Source: Salinilacustrithrix flava (GTDB lineage: Bacteria; Actinomycetota; Acidimicrobiia; Acidimicrobiales; Salinilacustritrichaceae). Taken from it: DNA of 64,000 nt. The stretch spans positions 2,170,001-2,234,000 of the forward strand of contig NZ_CP133888.1 of assembly GCF_041228405.1 (NCBI RefSeq). The letters run 5' to 3'. How positions within the stretch are numbered: the stretch's first letter is position 1; each line of letters starts with the position of its first letter. A model generated the notes under the pieces. It saw only the letters and a program-made list of their open reading frames with translations. It searched no databases and was not told the origin of the DNA. The translations under genes and the position numbers were made by a program. Positions 8,612 to 18,759 of this stretch are shown here, in pieces.

Positions 8612-9867
8612 GGCTCGCTGGCCGACTCGTGGACGTGCTGGCCGGCCTCGCCGCGCGCCACGTTGAGGAACCGCTCGATGCCGGCGACCGCGGCGTCGGT
8701 GCGGTTCCCGGAGAACACGTCGAACGCGTGCTGCGCCCCCGGGTACTCGACGTAGACGACGGGCTGCTTCGACTCGGCTCGCAGCATGTCGACCATGGAC
8801 CGGGCCTGGGCGACCGGCACGAGGCTGTCGTTGGTCCCGTGCAGCAGCATCATCGGCACGGCGTGGTCGCCGACGTGGGTCATGGGCGAGGCCTGCTCGT
8901 ACACGTCCCGAGCGGACTGGAAGGGCTGCTTGACCACCCGGTCGACCAGCAGCTTGGTGAGGTCGTCGCGGCCGGTGCCGTCGCGGTTGAGCCAGTCGTA
9001 GACGCCGTAGAACGGGACCGCGGCCTGCACTGCGGTGTCGGCGTCCTCGAAGCCGGGCTGGAACTGCGGGTCGTTCGGGGTGAGCGCGGCGAGGGCGCAC
9101 AGGTGGCCGCCGGCCGAGCCGCCGGTGAGCGCGACCCAGCTCGGGTCGCCGCCGTGGTCGGCGATGTTGTCCTTCACCCACGCCAGGGCCCGCTTGACGT
9201 CGACGATGTGGTCGGGCCAGGTCGCTCGGGGGCTGAGCCGGTAGGTGACCGAGACGCAGACCCAACCCCGCTCCACGAGGTGGGCCATCAGCGGGTACGC
9301 CTGGCCCTCCTTGTCCCCGAGGACCCAGGCGCCTCCGTGCACCTGCACCACGACCGGTGCGCCGGCGTCGGCGGGCAGGTCGGGTCGCTTCCACACGTCG
9401 AGGGTGGTCCGCCGGCCGTACTCGCTGTACTGGATGTGGCCGCTGTCGACGTAGCGCTTGCGCACCGAGCGGGTGGGCAGGGTGGGGAGCTTGGTGCGGG
9501 TCGCCTCGACGGGAGATTCCGCCATGCGGCTGCGGTAGTCGTCGCCGAGCTGGTCCCGGAGCGCACGCTCGACGAGCTGCTGGGCGTCGGTCGACTGCTG
9601 GTGGACCTTCCACAGGGTCGCCATCGACGCCGCCGTGAGGGCGAGCCCGGCCTTCCCGGCCAGCGTCCGGTGCGATCCCCGGGCGATCGCCCAGGCCATC
9701 GACGCCGCGTGGAGTGCCATGTGCGGCCGGGGCAGCTCCGAGCCCGGGAGCCCCCAGGCGAAGGAGGGGAGGCTGAGGGGGCCCGACCGGGAGATCGGGT
9801 TGCGGGCGTTGGCGGCGTGCAGCGCCCGCATCGAGCTCGAGAGCAGGTACTTCGTGCCTCGTTCCAT
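8590..9867 (-). CDS. Carboxylesterase/lipase, HSL/Est family (alpha/beta hydrolase)
   Basis: A 425-residue esterase. The first 150 residues are a family-specific extension that includes a hydrophobic stretch (AGKAGLALTAASMATLW). The catalytic domain then starts with DVWKRPDL and carries HGGAW (oxyanion hole), GGSAGG (nucleophile serine), an acid in TNDSLVP and the histidine in AQHAFD. The family hydrolyses short to medium acyl esters; mycobacterial Lip proteins share the arrangement. The frame is open further upstream, but ATG 9867 starts the recognisable sequence and has GAGGGT 6 nt before it. Confidence 0.85.
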   Translation of the reverse strand: MERGTKYLLSSSMRALHAANARNPISRSGPLSLPSFAWGLPGSELPRPHMALHAASMAWAIARGSHRTLAGKAGLALTAASMATLWKVHQQSTDAQQLVERALRDQLGDDYRSRMAESPVEATRTKLPTLPTRSVRKRYVDSGHIQYSEYGRRTTLDVWKRPDLPADAGAPVVVQVHGGAWVLGDKEGQAYPLMAHLVERGWVCVSVTYRLSPRATWPDHIVDVKRALAWVKDNIADHGGDPSWVALTGGSAGGHLCALAALTPNDPQFQPGFEDADTAVQAAVPFYGVYDWLNRDGTGRDDLTKLLVDRVVKQPFQSARDVYEQASPMTHVGDHAVPMMLLHGTNDSLVPVAQARSMVDMLRAESKQPVVYVEYPGAQHAFDVFSGNRTDAAVAGIERFLNVARGEAGQHVHESASEPQPSSIT

Positions 9868-9920
9868 CCGGTCACCCTCGCACCCGATGCGGCGGGGCCG
9901 CCACCCCGTCGCGGGCGACG

Positions 9921-10928
9921 TCAGCGGGCGGCTCGGCTCGGGGCCACCCGCGGCGGTTCGTCCGGCATCTTGGGGTAGACGGGCGGCCACGGCGCATCGT
10001 GCAACCCGGCCTGGCGGTCGGCTGCGGAGCGGGCGAGCAGGGGCTCGAGCGACTGGGTGACGTCGTCGATGCCATCCCACGGGTCGCCGTTCTCCTCCAC
10101 CCTCGGCGGGACGGTCTCCATCGTCAGCACGTCGGGGTGGATCTGGTCGAGCTCGTCCCAGCGGAAGGGCGTGCTCACCTGCGCGCCGGGCCGGGCCCGG
10201 ACCGACCAGGCGCCGAACACCGTCTTGTGCGGCGCGTTCTGGTTGAAGTCGACGAAGACGCGGCTGCCGCGCTCCTCCTTCCACCACCCCGCGGTGATCA
10301 GCTCCGGTCGCCGGCGCTCCAGCTCCCGGGCCACCGCCACGGCGCCGAGGCGGACGTCGTAGGAGTCCCAGCCCGGGCCGATCGGGACGTGCACGTGGAT
10401 GCCCCGGTTGCCGGTGGTCTTGGGGAACGACGCGAGGCCGTCCTCGTCGAGCAGCCGGCGCAGCTCCTGGGCCGCCTCGCGCAGCATCGGGAAGTCCACG
10501 CCGGGGGAGGGGTCGAGGTCGATGCGGAGCTCGTCGGTGGTCCCCGGGTCGTCGGCCCGGCACGGCCACGGGTGGAAGCCGAGGCAGCCCATGTTCACCG
10601 CCCAGGCGACGTGGGCCATGTCCTCCAGCACCATCGCGTTCGACGTGGTGCCGTTGGGGGTGCTCATGGTCGTCGTGCGCAGCCACCCTGGCGCGCCCTT
10701 CGGCACCCGCTTCTGGAAGAAGGACTTGGCACCCACGCCGTCGGGGAACCGCTGCAGCAGGGTCGGCCGCCCGCCCACGGCCCGCAGGAAGGGTTCCTCC
10801 ACGGCCAGGTAGTACTCGACCAGGTCGAGCTTGGTCTCGCCGCGCTCCGGGAAGAAGGCCTTGTCGGGGCTGGTGATGCGCACCGTGCGGCCGCTGATCT
10901 CGAGCTCGACGGCGTCGGAGGTCGCCAT
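9921..10928 (-). CDS. LigD-type polymerase/primase domain protein (stand-alone)
   Basis: A 335-residue archaeo-eukaryotic-primase polymerase of the kind found as the POL domain of LigD in non-homologous end joining. Metal-binding aspartates lie in RIDLDP (Asp137, Asp139); KTTGNRGIHVHVPI (about 169-182) holds the conserved Gly-Ile-His; FVDFNQN supplies a further acidic residue. The length matches a single POL domain. No ligase, nuclease or Ku gene is adjacent. It is divergent from the lipid-kinase-like gene, with two facing leaderless promoters in a 32-bp gap. Confidence 0.9.
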   Translation of the reverse strand: MATSDAVELEISGRTVRITSPDKAFFPERGETKLDLVEYYLAVEEPFLRAVGGRPTLLQRFPDGVGAKSFFQKRVPKGAPGWLRTTTMSTPNGTTSNAMVLEDMAHVAWAVNMGCLGFHPWPCRADDPGTTDELRIDLDPSPGVDFPMLREAAQELRRLLDEDGLASFPKTTGNRGIHVHVPIGPGWDSYDVRLGAVAVARELERRRPELITAGWWKEERGSRVFVDFNQNAPHKTVFGAWSVRARPGAQVSTPFRWDELDQIHPDVLTMETVPPRVEENGDPWDGIDDVTQSLEPLLARSAADRQAGLHDAPWPPVYPKMPDEPPRVAPSRAAR

Positions 10929-10935
10929 CGGCGGG

Positions 10936-10941
10936 ACGGTA
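10936..10941 (-). promoter_or_regulatory. Leaderless -10 element of the LigD-type polymerase gene
   Basis: TACCGT on the minus strand, 7 nt before ATG 10928. It lies back to back with the TACGGT of the divergent gene, leaving only 6 bp between the two hexamers. Confidence 0.6.
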
Positions 10942-10947
10942 GCGGCC

Positions 10948-10953
10948 TACGGT
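10948..10953 (+). promoter_or_regulatory. Leaderless -10 element of diacylglycerol-kinase-like gene
   Basis: TACGGT, 7 nt before GTG 10961. This spacing is the reason that GTG is preferred over GTG 10952, which overlaps the hexamer. Confidence 0.6.
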
Positions 10954-10960
10954 GCGAGAG

Positions 10961-11845
10961 GTGACCGAGGTGCAGGTGCTGGGGAACCCCGCAGCGCGGG
11001 GCGGGACGGGAGACGTCGAGCGCGTCGTCGACGAGATCCGCGCCGGTGGGCGGCGAGCAGCCCTCCTCCGGGCGGACTCGGCCGAGGCCTCGGCGGCCGC
11101 CGCCCGCGGCGCGGTGGCGGACGGCCACGATCGCCTGGTCGTCGTCGGCGGCGACGGCCTCGTGCGCATCGCCGTGGACGCCGTCGCCGAGTCGGGGATC
11201 GGGCTCGGCATCGTCCCCCAGGGCACCGGGAACGACTTCGCCCGTGCGCTCGGCCTGCTCGACGGGAAGCTCGACGAACACGTGCGCCGGGCACTCGCCG
11301 CCCCGGTGCCGGTCGACGCCATGCGGACGAACCACGGCTGGGTGGCGAGCGTGGCCACCTTCGGCTTCAGCGGCGACGTGACCGATCGGGCCAACGGCCT
11401 GCGCTGGCCACGCGGACAGCAGCGCTACACGGTGGCCACGGTGCTCCAGATGCCACGGCTCCGCACGATCCGCGCCCGCATCACGGTCGACGGCACGACC
11501 CACGACGCCGACACCACGATGCTCTCGATCGGGAACACGGCCTACTTCGGCGGCGGCATGCGCATCTGCCCCGACGCCCAGCCCGCCGACGGCCTCCTCC
11601 ACGCGGTCGTGATCGGCGACGTCGGCCGGGGCACGTTCCTGCGCGTCTTCCCGCGAGTCTTCCGGGGCGGCCACGTGAAGCACCCAGACGTCGCGACCTA
11701 CCGCGGTCGCACCGTGGTGGTCGAGGCCGCCGATGCCGACGCCCCGGCGGTGGAGATGTGGGCCGACGGCGACCTGCTCGGCCCGCTCCCCGTCACCTGC
11801 GAGGTCGTGCCCGGCGCGCTCCGGATCGCCGGTGCCCGGGTCTGA
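10961..11845 (+). CDS. Diacylglycerol kinase family lipid kinase
   Basis: A 294-residue protein of the DAG/sphingosine kinase catalytic family. The nucleotide-binding GGDG (63-66) and PQGTGNDFAR (86-95) are intact, followed by the beta-sandwich domain with SIGNTAYFGGGMRICPDA typical of DgkB/YegS proteins. It would phosphorylate a lipid hydroxyl such as diacylglycerol at the membrane; the true substrate is unknown. The stop is followed by a 40-bp palindrome shared with another site in the window. Confidence 0.9.
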   Translation: MTEVQVLGNPAARGGTGDVERVVDEIRAGGRRAALLRADSAEASAAAARGAVADGHDRLVVVGGDGLVRIAVDAVAESGIGLGIVPQGTGNDFARALGLLDGKLDEHVRRALAAPVPVDAMRTNHGWVASVATFGFSGDVTDRANGLRWPRGQQRYTVATVLQMPRLRTIRARITVDGTTHDADTTMLSIGNTAYFGGGMRICPDAQPADGLLHAVVIGDVGRGTFLRVFPRVFRGGHVKHPDVATYRGRTVVVEAADADAPAVEMWADGDLLGPLPVTCEVVPGALRIAGARV

Positions 11846-11861
11846 CCCACGCCCCAGCGTT

Positions 11862-11901
11862 CTGGCAGCGGCTGCGGAACGCGTTCCGCGGCTGCTGCCA
11901 G
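11862..11901. repeat. 40-bp palindromic element, copy A (probable bidirectional terminator)
   Basis: A near-perfect palindrome with arms CTGGCAGCGGCTGCGGAACG and CGTTCCGCGGCTGCTGCCAG; the two mismatches allow G-U pairs. It starts 17 bp after the lipid-kinase stop and ends 3 bp before the convergent fluC stop. Copy B at 49423-49462 is the same at 35 of 40 positions by my alignment and sits in the same kind of place. Confidence 0.7.
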
Positions 11902-11904
11902 TTC

Positions 11905-12264
11905 TCAGAGGCTGCGGCCCACGACCCAGCCGAGGGCGCTGGCTCCCAGGCCGCCGGCGAGGGAGAGGGTGACGTACGCCGCCGCCCGGGCGGGTTCGTC
12001 GGTGCGCAGGAGCGTGAAGGTCTCGTAGCCGAAGGTCGAGAACGTCGTGAACGCGCCGAGCAGGCCGACGGCCACCGCCGTGGTCGTGGTGGGCGACCAG
12101 CGGGTCGCTCCGGGGCCGGCGAGCACGGCGGCCAGCGCGAAGCAGCCGACGACGTTGACCGCCAGCGTCGCCCACGGGAACGACCGCAGCCCGATGGCGA
12201 CCCCGATGCGCCAGCGGAGCAGCGCGCCGAGCGCACCGGCGACGGCGACGGCGAGCGCGGTCAA
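11905..12264 (-). CDS. crcB: Fluoride efflux channel FluC/CrcB
   Basis: A 119-residue four-helix membrane protein of the fluoride channel family, which forms dual-topology dimers that export F-. Conserved features: GALGALLRWRIG at the N-terminus, NVVGCFALA in helix 2, and GAFTTFSTFGYET in helix 3, which contains the fluoride-lining Phe/Thr residues. Translation probably begins at TTG in a TTGA overlap with the stop of the upstream SDR gene, so the two are coupled. Many actinobacteria carry two adjacent crcB genes; only one is seen here. Confidence 0.88.
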   Translation of the reverse strand: MTALAVAVAGALGALLRWRIGVAIGLRSFPWATLAVNVVGCFALAAVLAGPGATRWSPTTTTAVAVGLLGAFTTFSTFGYETFTLLRTDEPARAAAYVTLSLAGGLGASALGWVVGRSL

Positions 12265-13037
12265 CCGACGAGCGAGAGGCCGCCGTCGACCAGGAAGACG
12301 TGGCCCGTCGTGTAGCGGTTCCGGATGAGGGCCAGCGTCGCCTCGGCGCAGTCGTCGGGCGTGGCGCTGCGGGGCACCGGCGCCATGGCCGACACCGCCT
12401 CGTGCATCGGGCCCCAGTCGGCCGTCCACGGCGTGTCGACCAGGCCCGGCGCCACGGCGTTGAACCGGACCGGGCCGTGGGACTTCGCCAGCAGCAGCGT
12501 CATGTGGTTCAGCGCCGCCTTCGTCATGGCGTAGGCGATGGAGGACCCGACCGGGCGCACGCCGGCGAGCGAGGTGATGGACACGACGTTGCCGTCGTCG
12601 CTCGCCTTGAGGTGGGGCATGGCCGCCTTGGTCAGCCACCACGTGCCGAACACGTTGACGTCGAACGTGCGCCGGAACACCTCGTCGGTGAGGGCGTCGA
12701 GGTCGTCGTGGGGGACCACGGTGGTCCAGCCGGCGTTGTTGATCAGGTAGTCGAGCTTGCCGAACCGCTCCACGGTGGCGTCGACGAGCGCCCGGCACTG
12801 GTCGCCGTCGCTGATGTCGGCTTGCACGTAGATCGACTCCGTGGGGAGCGACTCGGCCACGGCCGTGCCGGCCTCGACCGATGACGCCGAGTTCACCACG
12901 ACGTTCGCACCGCCGGCTGCGAGCCGGCGGGCGATCTCCTCGCCGATGCCGCTCGAGGAACCGGTGACGATGGCGACGCGGCCGGCGAACTCGTCGGAGG
13001 TGGTGCTGGGCTGCTCGGTCATGGGCTGCTCGGTCAT
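12261..13037 (-). CDS. Short-chain dehydrogenase/reductase (SDR)
   Basis: A 258-residue classical SDR. TGSSSGIG (25-32) binds the NAD(P) cofactor, NNAG lies at 100-103, and the catalytic residues are Ser156, Tyr169 and Lys173. The substrate is unknown. The N-terminus reads MTEQPMTEQP because of an exact 15-bp tandem duplication, so translation could begin at either Met; the outer one adds only five residues. TAGGCA 6 nt upstream of the first ATG is a weak leaderless candidate. It is coupled to fluC downstream. Confidence 0.9.
   Translation of the reverse strand: MTEQPMTEQPSTTSDEFAGRVAIVTGSSSGIGEEIARRLAAGGANVVVNSASSVEAGTAVAESLPTESIYVQADISDGDQCRALVDATVERFGKLDYLINNAGWTTVVPHDDLDALTDEVFRRTFDVNVFGTWWLTKAAMPHLKASDDGNVVSITSLAGVRPVGSSIAYAMTKAALNHMTLLLAKSHGPVRFNAVAPGLVDTPWTADWGPMHEAVSAMAPVPRSATPDDCAEATLALIRNRYTTGHVFLVDGGLSLVG
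13008..13037. repeat. 15-bp tandem duplication at the SDR start
   Basis: Two exact copies of the same 15 bp, each encoding Met-Thr-Glu-Gln-Pro, so the start codon itself is duplicated. It probably arose by slippage and does not disturb the frame. Confidence 0.9.
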
Positions 13038-13089
13038 GGAGGGTGCCTACCACCGACGGGCTCGCGGTGCGGCTCCGATGCGGCGCTCG

Positions 13090-13095
13090 TAGGGT
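13090..13095 (+). promoter_or_regulatory. Leaderless -10 element of aldo/keto reductase
   Basis: TAGGGT with 7 nt to ATG 13103. Confidence 0.6.
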
Positions 13096-13102
13096 GCGAG
13101 CC

Positions 13103-14065
13103 ATGGACATGGAATATCGCCGCCTCGGACGTTCTGGACTCAAGGTCAGCGTGCTGTCCTTCGGCAGCTGGGTGACCTTCGGTCCCCAGCTCGACTCGGG
13201 ACTGGCCGCCGACTGCATGGGCGCCGCCTTCGACGCCGGGGTCAACTTCTTCGACAACGCCGAGGCCTACGCCGGCGGCGAGTCCGAGCGCCTGATGGGT
13301 GAGGCCATCCGCAAGAACGGCTGGAAGCGCCACGAGTACGTGGTGTCCTCCAAGTTCTACTGGGGCATCCACGACAGCCCGAACAGCCGCCTCACGCTCA
13401 ACCGCAAGTACCTGCTGGAGGCCATCCCCGCGTCGCTGGAGCGCATCGGCCTCGATGCCTACGACCTGGTCTTCTGCCACCGGGCCGACCCGGACACGCC
13501 CATCGAGGAGACGGTCTGGGCCATGTCCGACGCCATCGACCGCGGCTGGGCCTACTACTGGGGCACCTCGGAGTGGACGGCCGACGAGATCCGGGCCGCC
13601 TACGAGATCGCCCAGCGCCACCACCTGCACGCGCCGGTGATGGAGCAGCCGCAGTACAACCTGCTCGCCCGCCGCAAGGTCGAGAAGGAGTACGCCCGCC
13701 TGTACGAGGACATCGGCCTCGGCCTCACCATCTGGTCGCCCCTCGCGTCGGGCCTGCTCACGGGCAAGTACGTCGACGGCATCCCCGAGGGCTCCCGCGC
13801 CGCGCTCGAGGGCTACGAGTGGATCAAGGACCGCGTCACCGACGAGGAGGTCAACGCCAAGGTGCGCGAGTTCATGGGCATCGCCGACGAGCTCGACGCC
13901 ACCCCGGCCCAGCTCGCCCTGGCCTGGTGCGCGAAGAACCCCAACGTGTCCACGGTCATCACCGGCGCCAGCCGGGTCGAGCAGGTCACCGAGAACATGA
14001 AGGCGATCGAGGTGCTGGGCCGCCTCGACGACGCCACCACGGAGCGGATCGCCTCGATCTTCTGA
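13103..14065 (+). CDS. Aldo/keto reductase, Kv-beta-like
   Basis: A 320-residue (beta/alpha)8 NADPH-dependent oxidoreductase. The catalytic tetrad is complete: Asp51, Tyr56, Lys84 and His126. The opening YRRLGRSGLKVSVLSFGSW and the later SPLASGLLTGKY match the potassium-channel-beta-subunit branch of the superfamily. The physiological substrate is unknown; bacterial members reduce aldehydes and methylglyoxal-like compounds. The start follows a TAGGGT hexamer. A small unknown gene begins 5 bp after the stop and is likely co-transcribed. Confidence 0.92.
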   Translation: MDMEYRRLGRSGLKVSVLSFGSWVTFGPQLDSGLAADCMGAAFDAGVNFFDNAEAYAGGESERLMGEAIRKNGWKRHEYVVSSKFYWGIHDSPNSRLTLNRKYLLEAIPASLERIGLDAYDLVFCHRADPDTPIEETVWAMSDAIDRGWAYYWGTSEWTADEIRAAYEIAQRHHLHAPVMEQPQYNLLARRKVEKEYARLYEDIGLGLTIWSPLASGLLTGKYVDGIPEGSRAALEGYEWIKDRVTDEEVNAKVREFMGIADELDATPAQLALAWCAKNPNVSTVITGASRVEQVTENMKAIEVLGRLDDATTERIASIF

Positions 14066-14070
14066 CCGAC

Positions 14071-14544
14071 GTGGGCGTCGACGTCGAGTTCCTGGAGTTC
14101 GATCCCGACGCGCCCGGTGAGGTGCTGTCCGCCATGGCCGACCTCGCCGGGGGCGCCGGGTGGGTCACCCTCGACCCCGCCATCGACGATCGGTTCCCGG
14201 CTCCGGAGCAGAACCTGTTCGGCAAGATCGTGTCCGGGCGCGGCCCCGCCGTGCCCCGTGCCACCTGGGTCCCGGCCGATGTCGAGCGGCGCCGGCCCGA
14301 GCCGATGTCGATCGGCATCCTCCACGGGACGGGTGCCGACGCCATGGGCCACCTGGCCGAGAAGGACATCACCCTCCCGGACCGCTGGCGTGTGGTGGCC
14401 GACCACTCCAAGCGGGGCCTCGTCGTGTGGGTGCCCATCGACATCCCCCTCGACCAGGTCCTCGCGTGGACCCTGATCGCGTCGCGGGCGCTGACCCGCA
14501 TCCCTCTCACCGGACGTTGGCGGGCGGCGGTGCACCGGCGGTAA
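14071..14544 (+). CDS. Conserved-looking hypothetical protein
   Basis: A 157-residue protein I cannot assign. The GTG at 14071 lies 5 bp after the aldo/keto reductase stop. It contains acidic N-terminal sequence (VEFLEFDPDAPGEV), an internal PAPEQNLFGKIVSGRGP, and a C-terminal half with PDRWRVVADHSKRGLVVWVP followed by a helix (DQVLAWTLIASRALTRIP). The residues look like a folded cytosolic domain, without signal peptide or membrane helices. Placement suggests co-transcription with the reductase and possibly with the TesB gene 10 bp downstream. Confidence 0.65.
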   Translation: MGVDVEFLEFDPDAPGEVLSAMADLAGGAGWVTLDPAIDDRFPAPEQNLFGKIVSGRGPAVPRATWVPADVERRRPEPMSIGILHGTGADAMGHLAEKDITLPDRWRVVADHSKRGLVVWVPIDIPLDQVLAWTLIASRALTRIPLTGRWRAAVHRR

Positions 14545-14554
14545 GACTCGCCGG

Positions 14555-15382
14555 GTGGGTGACGACACCGAACAGGCGACCTTCGACCAGATGATGGCCC
14601 TGGAGCCCCACGGCGCCGACACCTACGTGGGCGTCGGGCCCCGCTACCCGTGGGGCGGGTTGTACGGCGGCCAGATCGTGGCCCAGGCGCTCCGGGCGGC
14701 GGGCCTCACGGTCGAGCCCGAGTACCTGCCCCACTCGCTGCACGCGTACTTCATCCGGCCCGGCGACCACACCGAGCCGATCCGCTTCGAGGTCGACCGC
14801 ATCCGCAACGGGCGCTCGTTCGTCACCCGGCGCGTCGTGGCGCGCCAGTCCATCGGGGCGATCTTCAACCTGGCCGCCTCGTTCCACGTCGTCGAGGACG
14901 AAGCCGACGTGCAGGCCGTCTCCCTCTCGCCTGACGCCGGGTCGCCGGATGACCACCTCTCCGACGGGTGGAGCCACGTGTTCGACCGCCGTCCCGTGGG
15001 CGACATGCGCCGCTCCGACGCGGGCCTGTCGCGGGCCTGGCTGCGCATGGTGGAGCCCGTCGCCGACGACCCCCTGCTGCGGGCGTGCGCCATCTCCTAC
15101 GTGTCTGACGACCTCCCCACCGATGGCGCCATCGCCCTGCACCCCGATCGCACGCTGGTCCGAGACGAAGGCGACTGGGAGCGCACGTTCATGAACGCCA
15201 GCCTCGACCACGCCATCTGGTTCCACCGGACCCTCGACCCGGCCGAGTGGCACCTGCACGAGCTGCGCGGCCACAACCTCACCGGCGCGCGCGGGCTGGC
15301 CATCGGCGAGGTCTTCTCCCAAGCCGGCGTGCACGCCGCGACGGTCGTGCAGGAGGTCCTGCTCCGCCGGGTGCGCCACTGA
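14555..15382 (+). CDS. Acyl-CoA thioesterase, TesB-like double hotdog
   Basis: A 275-residue acyl-CoA thioesterase II. The N-terminal hotdog has YGGQIVAQALRAA, SLHAYFIRPGD and the RNGRSFVTRRV motif typical of TesB; the second hotdog has SLDHAIWFHR and GLAIGEVFSQAG. It hydrolyses acyl-CoA to free acid and CoA. The GTG start has AAGACT 6 nt upstream, so it may have its own leaderless transcript in addition to read-through from the upstream pair. Confidence 0.9.
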   Translation: MGDDTEQATFDQMMALEPHGADTYVGVGPRYPWGGLYGGQIVAQALRAAGLTVEPEYLPHSLHAYFIRPGDHTEPIRFEVDRIRNGRSFVTRRVVARQSIGAIFNLAASFHVVEDEADVQAVSLSPDAGSPDDHLSDGWSHVFDRRPVGDMRRSDAGLSRAWLRMVEPVADDPLLRACAISYVSDDLPTDGAIALHPDRTLVRDEGDWERTFMNASLDHAIWFHRTLDPAEWHLHELRGHNLTGARGLAIGEVFSQAGVHAATVVQEVLLRRVRH

Positions 15383-15384
15383 AC

Positions 15385-15398
15385 CCAGCGTTCGCTGG
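15385..15398. terminator. Short GC-rich hairpin between convergent genes
   Basis: CCAGCG-TT-CGCTGG, 2 bp after the TesB stop. No T-tract follows; it may act as a weak terminator. Two direct copies of CCGGATGTG follow immediately. Confidence 0.3.
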
Positions 15399-15446
15399 TC
15401 CGGATGTGACCGGATGTGGTCGGTTCCACACCAACGAACAGATGGG

Positions 15447-17177
<1,731 letters not shown>

Positions 17178-17242
17178 GGGTGCAGTGTGTCAGGAGTCTC
17201 ACGTCTCGGCTCCGACGGGAGCGGCTGGCACACTCCCCGGCG

Positions 17243-17677
17243 ATGACCTCGTCGACCCCCAAGCCGTCGTTCGCCGTGGTGCAGCCGTGCCCCTGCGGGT
17301 CGGGCGAGCGCGACGCCCGCTGCTGCCTTCCCATCCTCCGCGGGGAGCCGGCGACGACCGCCGAGGCGCTCATGCGCTCCCGCTACACGGCCTACGTGCG
17401 CCACGACGAGCGGCACCTGCTGGCGTCCTGGCACCCCTCGACCCGGCCCGATGCGGTCGAGATGGGCGCCGAGCGCTGGCTCGGCCTCGACGTGGTGGAC
17501 GTGGTGGCTGGCGGCCCCGACGACGACGAGGGCGTCGTGGCGTTCGAGGCCCGGGTGGACGAGCTCGGCCAGGTGGCGACGGTCCGGGAGCGGAGCCGGT
17601 TCACCCGGCACCGCGGCCGCTGGGTCTACGTGGACGCCGAACCCGGTTCGGCGCCCGGTCGCCACCAGGCGTCGTAG
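17243..17677 (+). CDS. YchJ-family (UPF0225) protein with SEC-C-like cysteine motif
   Basis: A 144-residue protein. CPCGSGERDARCC near residue 14 is the SEC-C-type zinc-binding motif, followed by the family signature LMRSRYTAYV and a compact NTF2-like domain ending in HRGRWVYVD. Function is unknown. The frame is open upstream, but ATG 17243 lies just before the conserved region with CACACT 8 nt ahead. The 3' end overlaps the convergent dehydrogenase gene by 52 bp. Confidence 0.85.
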   Translation: MTSSTPKPSFAVVQPCPCGSGERDARCCLPILRGEPATTAEALMRSRYTAYVRHDERHLLASWHPSTRPDAVEMGAERWLGLDVVDVVAGGPDDDEGVVAFEARVDELGQVATVRERSRFTRHRGRWVYVDAEPGSAPGRHQAS

Positions 17678-18759
17678 ACGGTCTGGCCCTCGCCGGGTCG
17701 CTCGAAGAGGCTGCCGCTCGGCGTGCGGAGCAGCGCCTGCAGCGGCACGTCCTCCTGGCGGAGGAAGCCGCGATCGACCAGCACGCCGTCGCGGACCAGG
17801 TCGATGACGGCCACGACCGAGGCGGCGGTGGTCCACGCGATCGCTCGGGCGGTGGTGCCGGCGACCTCGCGTGGGAGCAGCGCCCGCGCGTACTCGATGC
17901 GGCGCAGCTCACCGTCGGCGGTGCCCTCCGAGGACACGTGGATGTACACCACGTCCTCGTCCACCGGGGGCTTGGCGTGGGTGAGGATCTCCCCGGCCAG
18001 CTCCCGGCGGTCGCGCAGCAGCAGCTCGTGGAAGAAGAAGTTCATCAGGTCCATGTGGCCCGGGTACCGCATGGTCTTGTAGTCGAGGTTCTCGACCCGA
18101 CCGAGGTAGGTGTCGCACATCGTCCCGAGCCCGCCGGAGGTGGTGAACGCCTCGAGCTTGGTGCCGGCGACGTAGACGGCCTCCTTCCACTCCATCGGCG
18201 AGACCCACTTGCGCACCCCGTCCTCGATGACCTCGCAGTCGTTGAGGTACTCGTTCACCACACCCTCGGGGGACCAGTTGAAGGCGTAGCCGAGGAGGCC
18301 GGTGGGGTGCTGGGGGAGGGCGCCGACCCGCATGCGGATCGCCCGGCAGTGGTCGAAGGACTCGACCTGGGAGGCGGCCACGATGCCCACGAAGCCGGGG
18401 GCGAGCCCGCACTGGGGGGCCATGAGCCCGGTGGCGGTCTCGGCCATGGCCCGGATGGCCTCGGTGGTGGCGGTGTCCTCGGTGAGGTCGAAGTAGTGCA
18501 TGCCGAGCCGGTGGGCGACCTCGGCCACCAAGCGGTTGCAGTGGTACGGCAGGCAGGAGAGCACGGCGTCGGACCCGGCCAGGGCCCGGCCGAGCTCGTC
18601 GGCGTCGGACACGTCGGTGCCGAGGACGGGGAACGGCAGCTCCTCGCTCGGCTGGCGCAGGTCGTGGCCGCTCACGTCGTAGCCGAGCTGGTCGAGCAGG
18701 CGCGCCGCCAGCAGGCCGACCTTGCCGAGGCCGAGCACGGCGACGGACTGCAGCGGCAT
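17626..18759 (-). CDS. Lysine 6-dehydrogenase / saccharopine dehydrogenase-like protein
   Basis: A 377-residue NAD(P)-binding protein: Rossmann motif GLGKVGLLAARLL near the start, then APQCGLAPGFVGI, LEAFTTSGGLGTM and LDYKTMRYPGHMDL. This order matches both bacterial lysine 6-dehydrogenases and the saccharopine-dehydrogenase superfamily; the length (about 380) fits lysine 6-dehydrogenase better than fused eukaryotic enzymes. Either activity yields alpha-aminoadipate semialdehyde, the substrate of the enzyme encoded directly upstream. The ATG shares one base with that gene's stop (TGATG), so the two are coupled. Confidence 0.82.
   Translation of the reverse strand: MPLQSVAVLGLGKVGLLAARLLDQLGYDVSGHDLRQPSEELPFPVLGTDVSDADELGRALAGSDAVLSCLPYHCNRLVAEVAHRLGMHYFDLTEDTATTEAIRAMAETATGLMAPQCGLAPGFVGIVAASQVESFDHCRAIRMRVGALPQHPTGLLGYAFNWSPEGVVNEYLNDCEVIEDGVRKWVSPMEWKEAVYVAGTKLEAFTTSGGLGTMCDTYLGRVENLDYKTMRYPGHMDLMNFFFHELLLRDRRELAGEILTHAKPPVDEDVVYIHVSSEGTADGELRRIEYARALLPREVAGTTARAIAWTTAASVVAVIDLVRDGVLVDRGFLRQEDVPLQALLRTPSGSLFERPGEGQTVYDAWWRPGAEPGSAST

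Noticed and set aside
11905..13102. Fluoride riboswitch upstream of the SDR-fluC pair
   Set aside because: No sequence resembling the crcB riboswitch was found, and the short gap before the SDR gene leaves little room.
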